NCBI GenBank assembly: GCA_037481655.1
Contig: JBBFLF010000009.1
Location: 1-64,000, forward strand
DNA from: Desulfobaccales bacterium
GTDB taxonomy: Bacteria > Desulfobacterota > Desulfobaccia > Desulfobaccales > 0-14-0-80-60-11
Length of the DNA: 64,000 nt
Reading direction: 5' to 3'
Part shown: in pieces, positions 39,874 to 48,476 of the stretch
How positions within the stretch are numbered: position 1 is the stretch's first letter
Layout: each line of letters starts with the position of its first letter
Program-made: the position numbers and the translations under genes
Notes under the pieces: model-generated
Seen by the model: the letters and a program-made list of their open reading frames with translations, nothing else
What the model was told of the DNA's origin: nothing
Databases searched by the model: none

Positions 39874-40389
39874 ATCCAGAAACAGCGTGTGCGGATCAAT
39901 CAGCAGATCAGGGCGTCGGAGGTCCGGCTCATCGGCCCCGACGGCCAGCAGGTGGGCATTGTGCCTTTAAAGGAGGCCCTGGCCTACGCCGCCGAGCACA
40001 ACCTGGACCTGGTGGAAGTGGCCCCCATGGCCACCCCGCCGGTCTGCCGGGTCATGGACTACGGCAAGTTCAAGTATGAGCAGGCCAAGAAGCAGCAGGA
40101 GGCCCGGCGCCGGCAGACCACCATCCAGGTGAAGGAGGTCAAGATCCGGCCGAAGATTGAAGAACACGACATGGCCTTCAAGCTGAAAAACATCCGCCGC
40201 TTTCTGGCCGACAAGGACAAGGCCAAGATCACCATGATCTTTCGGGGCCGGGAGATGGCCCACCAGGATCGGGGCTATGCCATCCTGCGCCGCATGGCCG
40301 AGGAACTGGCGGATGTGGCCGTGGTGGAGCAGGAACCCAAAGCGGAAGGCCGCACTCTGTTTATGATCGTCGCACCCAAAGCCACCTGA
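39874..40389 (+). CDS. infC: Translation initiation factor IF-3 (probable ATC start)
   Basis: A 171-aa IF3 with N-domain VRINQQIRASEVRLIGPDG and C-domain PKIEEHDMAFKLKNIRRFL. No ATG, GTG or TTG start has a fitting ribosome site: the strong AAAGGAGGTG (39859-39868) is 7 nt before ATC 39874, while the first conventional start (GTG 39889) is 22 nt away. Rare AUU/AUC/AUA starts are known for infC, where IF3 rejects its own start codon and so autoregulates. Using ATC adds five residues (first one read as Met), matching the usual IF3 N-terminus. It is 13 bp after thrS. Confidence 0.93.
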   Translation: MQKQRVRINQQIRASEVRLIGPDGQQVGIVPLKEALAYAAEHNLDLVEVAPMATPPVCRVMDYGKFKYEQAKKQQEARRRQTTIQVKEVKIRPKIEEHDMAFKLKNIRRFLADKDKAKITMIFRGREMAHQDRGYAILRRMAEELADVAVVEQEPKAEGRTLFMIVAPKAT

Positions 40390-40467
40390 AAAATACCGTT
40401 GCCCTGAGGGCCGGCCCGGTTTATAAATAAAAGGTTTTGAGGAGGGGTTAGTTCGCCCTTTTTCAGG

Positions 40468-40501
40468 TTCCCCTGATCCGCAGCCACGACCTGCGGGGGA
40501 A
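40468..40501 (+). promoter_or_regulatory. Stem-loop in the rpmI-rplT leader
   Basis: TTCCC (40468-40472)/GGGAA (40497-40501) and CCGCAG (40478-40483)/CTGCGG (40491-40496) form a two-part stem with a 5-nt bulge, about 50 nt before rpmI. Leaders here are known targets of L20 autoregulation in other bacteria; that role is inferred. Confidence 0.4.
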
Positions 40502-40552
40502 CTGACACCCCGCCCTCCCCGAAAGACCAGAGATCCCACACGAGGGACTGAC

Positions 40553-40750
40553 ATGCCGAAACTGAAAACGCATCGCGGCGCTGCCAAGCGTCTCAAGCCC
40601 ACTGCCTCCGGGCGTCTGAAGCTCAAACAGCCGGGCCTGCGCCATCTGTTGACCGGCAAGCCCCGGAAGCGCAAACGGCAGCTGCGCACTCCGGCCTATG
40701 TCCACCCGGCGGACCAGAAACGGATGCAGCGCCTGCTACCTTACCTGTAA
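40553..40750 (+). CDS. rpmI: Ribosomal protein bL35
   Basis: A 65-aa basic protein with the L35 signature MPKLKTHRGAAKRLKPTASG and KPRKRKRQLRTPAYVHPAD. It lies between infC and rplT as in most bacteria and is separated from infC by a 163-bp structured leader. L35 is part of the large subunit. Confidence 0.97.
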   Translation: MPKLKTHRGAAKRLKPTASGRLKLKQPGLRHLLTGKPRKRKRQLRTPAYVHPADQKRMQRLLPYL

Positions 40751-40765
40751 GCGAGGAGTGTCGTC

Positions 40766-41119
40766 ATGCCCCGCGTCAAGAAAGCCGTGGCCTCCCGGGC
40801 CCGGCGCAAGAAATATCTCAAGATGGCCAAGGGCTATGTGGGGGGGCGCCGCCGCCTCTACCGCACTGCCCGGGAAACCGTGGAGCGGGCCTTGGCCTAT
40901 GCCTACCGGGACCGCAAGGTGCGGAAACGGGAGTTCCGCAGCCTCTGGATTGTGCGCCTCAACGCCGCCCTGCGCCCCTTGGGCCTCTCCTACAGCAAGT
41001 TCATCGGCGGCCTCAAGAAAGCCAATATCGCCCTGGACCGCAAAGTCCTGGCCGACCTGGCGGTGCACGACCCCGCCGGCTTTGCCCGGGTGGCGGAGCT
41101 GGCCCGCCAGACAGTGTGA
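40766..41119 (+). CDS. rplT: Ribosomal protein bL20
   Basis: A 117-aa L20 with the expected N-terminus [20 protein letters not shown], the [13 protein letters not shown] segment, [20 protein letters not shown] and [14 protein letters not shown]20 binds 23S rRNA early in assembly and represses its own operon in several phyla. It starts 15 bp after rpmI with GAGGAG upstream. Confidence 0.97.
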   Translation: MPRVKKAVASRARRKKYLKMAKGYVGGRRRLYRTARETVERALAYAYRDRKVRKREFRSLWIVRLNAALRPLGLSYSKFIGGLKKANIALDRKVLADLAVHDPAGFARVAELARQTV

Positions 41120-41164
41120 GGCCCCACGTGAAAAGCCGTGGGCAGGGGTGGTTTGATTAATCCG

Positions 41165-41203
41165 CCCCTTGCCCTCCCCTTAGTAAGGGGTGAGGGATGG
41201 GGG
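41165..41203. repeat. G/C-rich palindromic repeat copy
   Basis: CCCCTTGCCCTCCCC, TTAGTA, GGGGTGAGGGATGGGGG between rplT and pheS. It resembles the repeats flanking the DUF559 cassette at 14654 and 15034 and the one after pheS. Confidence 0.5.
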
Positions 41204-41274
41204 CTTAGGCGCAGGGGGCGGCGATCCCTGGCCCCTTCCCCCAAAGACTGGCGTCCCCAGGTGATCTTGCATAA

Positions 41275-42303
<1,029 letters not shown>

Positions 42304-42307
42304 GCTT

Positions 42308-42365
42308 TATGGGGGAGGGCCAGGGGTCGCGGACCCCTGCCCTCCCCCATACCCCCTCCCAACCC
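42308..42365. repeat. Long G/C-rich inverted repeat after pheS
   Basis: TATGGGGGAGGG plus CCAGGGGTC pairs with GACCCCTG plus CCCTCCCCCATA over about 20 bp with one bulged C and a 3-nt loop (42308-42351), followed by a further C-rich tail. It belongs to the same repeat family as the copies at 14654, 15034 and 41165. Confidence 0.7.
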
Positions 42366-42381
42366 CATGAGGAAAAAAGAA

Positions 42382-42420
42382 GGCCGGGAGCCTGATGGCC
42401 CCCGGCCTGTAGCTTTTCTT
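42382..42420. terminator. Bidirectional terminator between pheS and the DUF3568 gene
   Basis: Perfect 7-bp arms GGCCGGG (42382-42388) and CCCGGCC (42401-42407). On the + strand a T-rich stretch follows (TTTTCTTT); on the - strand the stem is followed by TTCTTTTTT, so it can serve both convergent genes. The segment 42421-42543 holds nothing else. Confidence 0.8.
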
Positions 42421-42543
42421 TGCGGCACATGGAGAAGGCGCAGCTCACCTTCGCCTAAGCGTTGGCCAACACGACACCTGCCATCCTCTTTCCCTCGCCA
42501 CTGCATGATCCGGGGAAGGTTCTCCCCGAAGCCGCTTCCAGCC

Positions 42544-42954
42544 TCAGCCCCGGATGCCCAGCTCCCGCATCACCTCCTGGTGGAATTTGATGGACTGGGC
42601 TTCGTTCCCCAGAATCCCGAAGCGCACCTTGACGGTGGTGATGTTGTTGGGTTTGGCCTCCAAGGTGATCTTCACCGTGGTGTCCGGCGCCTGGATGGCC
42701 TCAATGCGGGACTCCAAAGCACCATACTGCTGCGCCGTCACCCTGAGATTAAGCTTGCGGCAAGCACCCAGGCAGGCGTTGTAGGTCTCCTGCATGCTCC
42801 GGGGGTAGTCCTGCTCCATGGTGCCTTCAATGTATTTGTAAGTCCCCAGCCCCGCCGCGGCCCCTACCCCCATGAGGGCCATGGCGGCACAGCCGCTGTT
42901 CAAAGCCAGGATAAGCGCCAGCGCTAATACCTTCCCTGAAAGTCTGCCGTTCAT
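42544..42954 (-). CDS. DUF3568-family lipoprotein
   Basis: A 136-aa protein with a lipoprotein signal (LALNSGC, Cys about residue 22), a Gly/Ala-rich hydrophobic segment, and a small alpha/beta domain containing YKYIEGTMEQDYPRSMQETY, cited in 20 residues, and VKITLEAKPNNITTVKVRFG. This matches DUF3568 proteins, which are of unknown function and common in deltaproteobacteria. GGGGGGG precedes ATG 42954. It is possibly in one unit with nth. Confidence 0.8.
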   Translation of the reverse strand: MNGRLSGKVLALALILALNSGCAAMALMGVGAAAGLGTYKYIEGTMEQDYPRSMQETYNACLGACRKLNLRVTAQQYGALESRIEAIQAPDTTVKITLEAKPNNITTVKVRFGILGNEAQSIKFHQEVMRELGIRG

Positions 42955-43010
42955 AACCCCCCCCTTTTGTTCCCCTTTTTCAGGACTTATGCCACGTCCC
43001 CGGGTCCATG

Positions 43011-43670
43011 TCAACCGCCTTTCGCCTGTGCCTGCCCGAAGTCGCAAAATGGCAAAAGTGGGCAGGCCGGACACAGGGGTTTGCGGGCGGTGCAGATCTG
43101 CCGGCCGTGCCAGATCATCTGGTGCGAGAAGCTGGTCCATTTTTCCCGGGGGATGAGTTCCATGAGCTCAAACTCGATCTTCACCGGATCCTTCTGGCGG
43201 GTGAGCCCCAGGCGCTGGGCCACCCGCCCCAGATGCGTGTCCACCACGATGCCCGGGATGCCGAAGGCGTTTCCCAGGATGACATTGGCGGTCTTGCGGC
43301 CCACACCGGGGAGCTTGACCAGGTCCTCCAGGGAGGGGGGTATCTCTCCCCCGAACTTCTCCACCAGCTCCCGGCTGATGGCCTTCAGCGCCTTGGCCTT
43401 GTTGTGGTAAAAGCCGGTGGGCCTAATGGCCGCCTCCAGCTCCTCCAGGGGCGCGGCCACCATGGCCGCGGCATTGGGATACTGGCGGAAGAGCTCCGGA
43501 GTCACCTGATTGACCCGCTCATCGGTGCATTGGGCCGAGAGCACCGTGGCCACCAGGAGCTCCCAGGGATTGCGGAAATCCAGGGTGCAGTGGGCCGTGG
43601 GGTAGTGCTCCTCCAACAATTTCAGGATAGCTGCTGCTTTGTCCTTCAGGGGCAGACGCTTTCCTGCCAT
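43011..43670 (-). CDS. nth: Endonuclease III
   Basis: A 219-aa base-excision DNA glycosylase/AP lyase removing oxidised pyrimidines. The helix-hairpin-helix LPGVGRKTANVIL carries the catalytic Lys, VVDTHLGRVAQRLGL carries the catalytic Asp, and the [4Fe-4S] loop is C193-x6-C200-x2-C203-x5-C209. SAQCTDERVNQVTPELF is the other family signature. Length is standard. Confidence 0.96.
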   Translation of the reverse strand: MAGKRLPLKDKAAAILKLLEEHYPTAHCTLDFRNPWELLVATVLSAQCTDERVNQVTPELFRQYPNAAAMVAAPLEELEAAIRPTGFYHNKAKALKAISRELVEKFGGEIPPSLEDLVKLPGVGRKTANVILGNAFGIPGIVVDTHLGRVAQRLGLTRQKDPVKIEFELMELIPREKWTSFSHQMIWHGRQICTARKPLCPACPLLPFCDFGQAQAKGG

Positions 43671-43754
43671 GGTGGCCTCCTTTCGTCCGACAAAAAGCGC
43701 TTCAGGGCTGCCCGGTTACGCCTCATTTGGCCCCCTCCCGGCGGCGCCTCGAGG

Positions 43755-45344
43755 TCAGCCCCCGGCCGGCCGCCGGAGCAGAAGGCGCAGGGCATCATGG
43801 GCCTCGGGGATGCGGAGACGCAAAATGAGCAATCCGTACACTCCCACGCCGGCGGCCACAGCGGCGGCCACGGCTAAGAGGCGGCCCAGCACCCCCGCCG
43901 GGACAAGACCCGCCACAGCGTGGTGCACCGTGAGGGCCGCGCCGGCCATGACGCCGGTGGCCAGCCCCACCTTGACCAAAGTGACCAAAAGCTCCCTTAA
44001 AGGCAGGCCGTCCAGCCGCCGATGCAGCAGGGCCAGCAGGAAAAGCAGGCTGACGTTGCTGGCCAGGGACATGGACAGGGCGATGGCCCGGTGCTGCAGC
44101 GCCTCCAGGGTGAGGTGGATGAACACCAGGTTGGCGGCCACATTGAGAAAGCTCCCCGCCACCGGGATGGCCGTGTTGTTCAAGGCATAAAAGATGGGCA
44201 CCAGGATCTTGTTGGCCGAGAAGGCAAAGAGCCCCAGGGTGTAAAAGACCAGGGCCGCGGCGGTCTGGGTGGTGTCATAGGCGGTGAAGCGGCCGTATTG
44301 GTAGATGAGGGCACAGATGGGCTCGGCCAGCACCGCCAGCCCCGCCGCCGCCGGCAGGGTGAGAAGCATGGCCAAAGAGAGGGCGGCGCGACAGGCGTCC
44401 CGGAGCCCGGCCACATCCTCCCGGGCCGCCAGGCGGGAGGCCAGGGGCAGCGTGGCCACCGACAGGGCCACCCCGAAGAGCCCCTGGGGCAGGTGGTCCA
44501 GGCGGTAGGCGTAGTTCAGCCAGGAGATGGAGCCTTCCGGGCAGCGGGCGGCGTAGAAGGTGTTGATGAAGATATTGATCTGCGCCGCCGACAGCCCCAG
44601 CACCGCGGGCAGCATGAGGCGGAAGATCTGGCGCAGGCCCGGATCCCAGGGGTCGCATACCGCCCGGAAGCGAAAGCCCACCCGGAACAGGAGCGGCACC
44701 TGGACCAGGAGCTGGAGGAGGCCGCCGATGAGGGTGCCCACCGCCATGCCCACAATGGGGGGCTGGCCCACGTGGGGCGCCACGAAACTCAGCCCCACCC
44801 CGGCCACAATGGAGCCCAGATTGAAAAAGCTGGAGGCCAAAGCCGGAAGGAAGAACTTTCCCTTGGTATTGAGAATCCCCATGACCAGGGCGGCCAGAGA
44901 GACGAGGAGCAGGAAGGGAAACATGATGCGGGTCATGAGGGCGGTGAGCTCCAGTTTTCCCGGCACCTGGCCGAAATCCGGCGCCATCAGGCCCACCAGG
45001 GCGGGGGAGAAGTAAATCCCCGCCAGGGTGAGGCCGCCCACCACGATCATGAGAAAAGTCAGGACATTGTTGGCCAGCCGCCAGGTGCGCTCCGGCCCCT
45101 CTTTGGCGTCGTATTGGGAAAAGACGGTGACAAAGGCGGTGCTCAAGGCCCCCTCGGCGAAGAGGTCCCGGAGGAGATTGGGGATGCGGAAGGCCACCAC
45201 AAAGGCGTCGATGGCCCGGCCGGCGCCGAAAAAACCGGCAAAGACCTGCTCCCGCACCAGGCCCAGCAGGCGGCTGATGAGGACCGCCAGGCTCATGCTG
45301 CCGGCGGCCCGGGCGATGCTGCGAGTGGGCGGGGAGGTACTCAC
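43755..45344 (-). CDS. murJ: Lipid II flippase MurJ
   Basis: A 529-aa MOP-superfamily membrane protein with about fourteen helices that flips lipid II across the inner membrane. The N-terminal SRLLGLVREQVFAGFFGAG and FRIPNLLRDLFAEGALSTAF segments are the MurJ signature with the functionally important Arg residues. The transport core SFFNLGSIVAGVGLSF and INIFINTFYAA follow. Translation starts at a GTG. It lies downstream of a small membrane protein gene on the same strand, 128 bp apart, and upstream of nth. Confidence 0.95.
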   Translation of the reverse strand: MSTSPPTRSIARAAGSMSLAVLISRLLGLVREQVFAGFFGAGRAIDAFVVAFRIPNLLRDLFAEGALSTAFVTVFSQYDAKEGPERTWRLANNVLTFLMIVVGGLTLAGIYFSPALVGLMAPDFGQVPGKLELTALMTRIMFPFLLLVSLAALVMGILNTKGKFFLPALASSFFNLGSIVAGVGLSFVAPHVGQPPIVGMAVGTLIGGLLQLLVQVPLLFRVGFRFRAVCDPWDPGLRQIFRLMLPAVLGLSAAQINIFINTFYAARCPEGSISWLNYAYRLDHLPQGLFGVALSVATLPLASRLAAREDVAGLRDACRAALSLAMLLTLPAAAGLAVLAEPICALIYQYGRFTAYDTTQTAAALVFYTLGLFAFSANKILVPIFYALNNTAIPVAGSFLNVAANLVFIHLTLEALQHRAIALSMSLASNVSLLFLLALLHRRLDGLPLRELLVTLVKVGLATGVMAGAALTVHHAVAGLVPAGVLGRLLAVAAAVAAGVGVYGLLILRLRIPEAHDALRLLLRRPAGG

Positions 45345-45472
45345 GGAGCGGACCGGGGTGATCCCGGGCGGTTCATGGACGCCGCCTCATCCCCGGCCGG
45401 GGGGCCATGGATCTCAGCAGGGTTCGGAAGCAGGGCCAATAAAACGGCGGCATCACAGCCGGAGGCCGGGGC

Positions 45473-46051
45473 TTACCCGGTGCGGGAGGATTTGATCCCG
45501 GTCTTTCGGGACTTCCCGGGGGTTTTGGCCACCCCCTTGTCCTTGCTTGAGGTCTTCTCCTTGGGGCTGGCCTTGGCCAAGGGAGCTTTCTTGCCGCCGG
45601 GCGCGGGGGCCCGGAGATTTTTGGGTTTCCCGGGCCGGGGCTTTACCGCGGAAGCGGCCTTCTCCGGCAGCATCAGGGCCGCCGGGGCCTCGGGATGCAC
45701 CAGCACAAAAGTAGGCCGGGCCGCCTCCACCGCCGGAGCCGGGGGCTCCAGGCGCACCTCCGGCTGAAGCTGCCGCAAGCCTTCCCCGGGGGTGAGACCG
45801 ACAATGCCCGCCAGACGGAGGTCCTTGCCCGGCTCCTCCGGGGCGCCGGTGATCAGTAGCCACGTGAGGCAGAGGACTGACCCGGCTCCCGCGGCCAAGG
45901 AGATCCAGGAGAGGCGGCCGGAGCGGCACCCACGACGGCCTGAGGCCGAACGCCGGGGGACCAGGCTCAGCAGGGCATAGACGGCATAGGCACCGAGAAT
46001 GAACAGGAAGGTCGGCAACAACTTTTCCACCCCCTCAAGCTGGGCCACCAT
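45473..46051 (-). CDS. Membrane protein with Pro/Lys-rich C-terminal tail, unknown function
   Basis: About 192 aa. Two hydrophobic helices (roughly residues 9-30 and 50-68) are separated by a basic loop. The remainder is a Pro/Ala-rich stretch and a Lys/Ser/Thr-rich tail (KKAPLAKASPKEKTSSKDKG) that is probably disordered. I do not recognise a family. ATG 46051 lacks a good ribosome site; longer frames begin at GTG 46099. Its position upstream of murJ on the same strand suggests an envelope role, which is inference only. Confidence 0.6.
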   Translation of the reverse strand: MVAQLEGVEKLLPTFLFILGAYAVYALLSLVPRRSASGRRGCRSGRLSWISLAAGAGSVLCLTWLLITGAPEEPGKDLRLAGIVGLTPGEGLRQLQPEVRLEPPAPAVEAARPTFVLVHPEAPAALMLPEKAASAVKPRPGKPKNLRAPAPGGKKAPLAKASPKEKTSSKDKGVAKTPGKSRKTGIKSSRTG

Positions 46052-46214
46052 ACCAAGATTTTTTGCCGCCGTCAACTCCCCCTTTTCTGATCGGCACAAT
46101 TTCTTCTCGGCTAAATTATGAGAGATACAGCAGTTTTTCCCCTGCCAGAGAAATTCCCGTCAAATTGGTCAAAATAAGTAAACCCGGATATGCAAGCCGG
46201 GGGAGGGCCCGGGG

Positions 46215-46249
46215 GGCTTCCCGAGGAGGAGGCAAAGCGTCGGGAAGCC
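46215..46249. other. Inverted repeat in the divergent intergenic region
   Basis: Perfect 10-bp arms GGCTTCCCGA (46215-46224) and TCGGGAAGCC (46240-46249) with a 15-nt loop and no T-tract, located between divergent genes at 46051 and 46360. Possibly an operator or cruciform. The rest of this 308-bp gap holds only the promoter at 46325. Confidence 0.45.
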
Positions 46250-46324
46250 TTGCCATGGTCGACTCCCCTTAAAGCTTATTCCGGGAAAAATTAGTCTCTT
46301 TTCAGGGATTCCCCTGTCAGAATC

Positions 46325-46353
46325 TTGACGCCCACAGGAAATTGAGATACAAA
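46325..46353 (+). promoter_or_regulatory. Promoter placing transcription start at the response-regulator ATG
   Basis: TTGACG (46325-46330), a 17-bp spacer and TACAAA (46348-46353). The expected start point, 6-7 bp on, coincides with ATG 46360, and no ribosome site is present, so the mRNA may be leaderless. Confidence 0.55.
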
Positions 46354-46359
46354 AGCCTC

Positions 46360-47778
46360 ATGGGCAACCGGACCGCCATTCTGCTGGTGGAGGATGACCC
46401 CAGCCAACGGGAGCTCCTGGCCGGGATTCTCCGGCAGGAGGGCTTTGAGGTGGAGGCGGTGGCCGACGGCGAGACCGGCTTGGCCCGCCTCCAGGAGGGC
46501 CCCTTCGACCTGGTGCTCACCGACCTCATCCTCCCGGGGCTGGGGGGCATGGACCTGTTGTCCCATATTGTGCGCCACTGGCCGGAAACCAAATGCATCA
46601 TCCTCACCGGCTTTGCCACGGTGAAGAATTCCGTCACGGCCATGCGCCTGGGGGCCTATGACTACCTGCAGAAACCGGTGGACCGCCAGGAATTGAGCCT
46701 GGTGGTGCGCCGGGCCCTGGAGCACCGGCGCCTGGAGCAGGAAAACCTGCGCCTCAAAAAGCAGCTCTGCCGGCGCTTCGGCTTTGCCAACATCATCGGC
46801 GCCAGTGAGCCCATGCAGCAGGTCTTCGAGCTGGTGCGCAAGGTGGCGGACAGCGACTCCACCGTGCTCATCCTGGGGGAATCCGGCACCGGCAAGGAGC
46901 TCATCGCCCGGGCCCTGCATTACAACAGCTCCCGGCGCCATGGGCCCCTCATCCCGGTGAATTGCGCCGCCATCCCGGAGGAGCTCCTGGAGAGCGAGCT
47001 CTTCGGGCATGAGCGGGGCGCCTTCACCCATGCGGTGCGCACCCGCATCGGCCGCTTCGAACAGGCCAACGGCGGCACCATCTTCCTGGATGAAATCGCC
47101 GACATGAGCCCCACCCTGCAGGTCAAGATCCTCAGGGTGCTACAGGACCGGGCCTTTGAGCGTATCGGCGGGGTCAAGACCATCCGGGTGGATATCCGGG
47201 TCATCGCCGCCACCAACCGGGACCTGGAGGCCCTGGTGAAGGCGGGCCAGTTCCGGGAGGACCTGTTCTATCGCCTCAACGTCATCCCCTTGAAGATTCC
47301 CCCCTTGCGGGAGCGGGCCTCGGACATTCCCTTGCTGGCGGCCCACTTCCTGCAGGAATTCTGCCGTCGGCGCAAGCAGCCCCTCAAACGCCTCAGCCCC
47401 GAAGCCCTGGAACTCCTCCTGAAATACCCCTGGCCGGGCAACGTCCGGGAGCTGGAAAACCTCATGGAGCGGCTGGTCATCCTGTGCGAGGGCGAGGTGA
47501 TCCGGCCCGGGGACCTGCCGGAGCGCTTTCAGCCCCTGCCGCCTGTCCATCTACCGGAACCGCCGCCGGATTTTCCGCCCCAGGGCATCTCCCTCACCGA
47601 GGCGGTGCAGGATTTTGAGCGCCGCCTCATCCTCAAGGCCCTGGAGAAGAGCCGCTGGGTGAAGAGCCGGGCCGCCCAGCTCCTGCATCTCAACCGCACC
47701 ACCCTCATTGAGAAGATGAAGAAGCAGAAGATCGTCACGCCTCCGGATCTCCCTCCCCTCCCCAAGCAGTTCACCTGA
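46360..47778 (+). CDS. NtrC-family sigma-54-dependent response regulator
   Basis: A 472-aa regulator with a receiver domain (acidic pocket ED12-D13, phosphoacceptor Asp55 in VLTDLILPG, conserved Lys in LQKPVD), an AAA+ central domain (Walker A GESGTGKE at 173-180, Walker B GGTIFLDEIAD) and a Fis-type DNA-binding helix-turn-helix at the end (WVKSRAAQLLHLNRTTLIEK). The sigma-54 contact loop, normally GAFTGA, reads GAFTHA at 220-225. Its cognate kinase is not adjacent. A possibly leaderless transcript. The terminator at 47814 ends the unit. It may activate the sigma-54 promoter at 48100. Confidence 0.95.
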   Translation: MGNRTAILLVEDDPSQRELLAGILRQEGFEVEAVADGETGLARLQEGPFDLVLTDLILPGLGGMDLLSHIVRHWPETKCIILTGFATVKNSVTAMRLGAYDYLQKPVDRQELSLVVRRALEHRRLEQENLRLKKQLCRRFGFANIIGASEPMQQVFELVRKVADSDSTVLILGESGTGKELIARALHYNSSRRHGPLIPVNCAAIPEELLESELFGHERGAFTHAVRTRIGRFEQANGGTIFLDEIADMSPTLQVKILRVLQDRAFERIGGVKTIRVDIRVIAATNRDLEALVKAGQFREDLFYRLNVIPLKIPPLRERASDIPLLAAHFLQEFCRRRKQPLKRLSPEALELLLKYPWPGNVRELENLMERLVILCEGEVIRPGDLPERFQPLPPVHLPEPPPDFPPQGISLTEAVQDFERRLILKALEKSRWVKSRAAQLLHLNRTTLIEKMKKQKIVTPPDLPPLPKQFT

Positions 47779-47813
47779 GCTTCCGACCAGGTCATCCCTC
47801 AAGGTGTCAAAGG

Positions 47814-47840
47814 CCCCAGCCGAGGTGGCGGGGTTTTTTT
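47814..47840 (+). terminator. Intrinsic terminator after the response regulator
   Basis: CCCC-A-GCC (47814-47821) pairs with GGC-GGGG (47827-47833), a 5-nt loop and one bulge, followed by TTTTTTT. Confidence 0.88.
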
Positions 47841-48099
47841 GTCAATAAATTGACATACCCGGGGATTTTTGACAGGCCCAGGGTCCACGGTCCCGAGGAG
47901 GCCGGGGCGGGGGTGACCCCCTCCCCTCTTCCCTACCCTAACCCGCAAGTCCTGATATTTCCTGATTAAACTGAGTAGCCACGCCCATGCTCCCGGCTCT
48001 CCGGCCCTGGGAGGGAAGGCGGAAGGGAGTGGAGGCCCCTGTCCCCGGCCCAGGTCTCTGACGCCCTGTCAACCATGACCCACCGCCGGGCGCCGGGCC

Positions 48100-48116
48100 T
48101 TGGTATGCCTCTTGCT
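48100..48116 (+). promoter_or_regulatory. Sigma-54 promoter
   Basis: TTGGTATGCCTCTTGCT has GG (48102-48103), exactly 10 bp and GC (48114-48115), with the consensus TTGG and TTGCT blocks. The start would be about 48127, just before AGGAGG and the ATG at 48143. It is flanked by two genes for sigma-54 activators. The preceding 47841-48099 shows no gene, only a C-rich stretch resembling the palindrome family. Confidence 0.8.
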
Positions 48117-48142
48117 TCTCTGTTGGGGGCAGGAGGCATGGA

Positions 48143-48475
48143 ATGCGGCAACGGCGACATTCCCGGTTCTGGCTGCTGTCCGTGGGAGCCTGGCTCCTGT
48201 TTCTTCCCTCCCCCGCGGGGGCGCCGGCGGCGGCCGGCTCCCGGCCCGAAGCGGCCGGCGTCCATGTCATCCTCTCCCGGGAGTTCTTCGAGGCCTTAAG
48301 CCGCCTGGAACGCGCCCCGGGAGTCACTTACGGCGACCGCCAGGAAGCCCTCCTGGAAAAGATCGCCCTCTCCTGCCAATATCTGGTCAAGACCAACCTC
48401 ACCCTCATCGAACAGCAGGAGCGCCTGCTCCGGCTCCTGGAGGGGCAGACCCGGATCCGGGGACAGGAGCGCTGA
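48143..48475 (+). CDS. Secreted 110-aa protein of unknown function behind a sigma-54 promoter
   Basis: It has a basic start, a signal peptide (about residues 1-31, WLLSVGAWLLFLPSPAGAPA) and an entirely helical mature region of about 75 residues (REFFEALSRLERAPGVTYGD, then KIALSCQYLVKTNLTLIEQQ). No family is recognised. AGGAGG (48131-48136) is 6 nt before ATG 48143; the ATG at 48138 is out of frame. The next gene starts 1 nt after its stop. Sigma-54 control and proximity to flgB suggest a flagellar or envelope role, inferred only. Confidence 0.75.
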   Translation: MRQRRHSRFWLLSVGAWLLFLPSPAGAPAAAGSRPEAAGVHVILSREFFEALSRLERAPGVTYGDRQEALLEKIALSCQYLVKTNLTLIEQQERLLRLLEGQTRIRGQER

Positions 48476-48476
48476 C

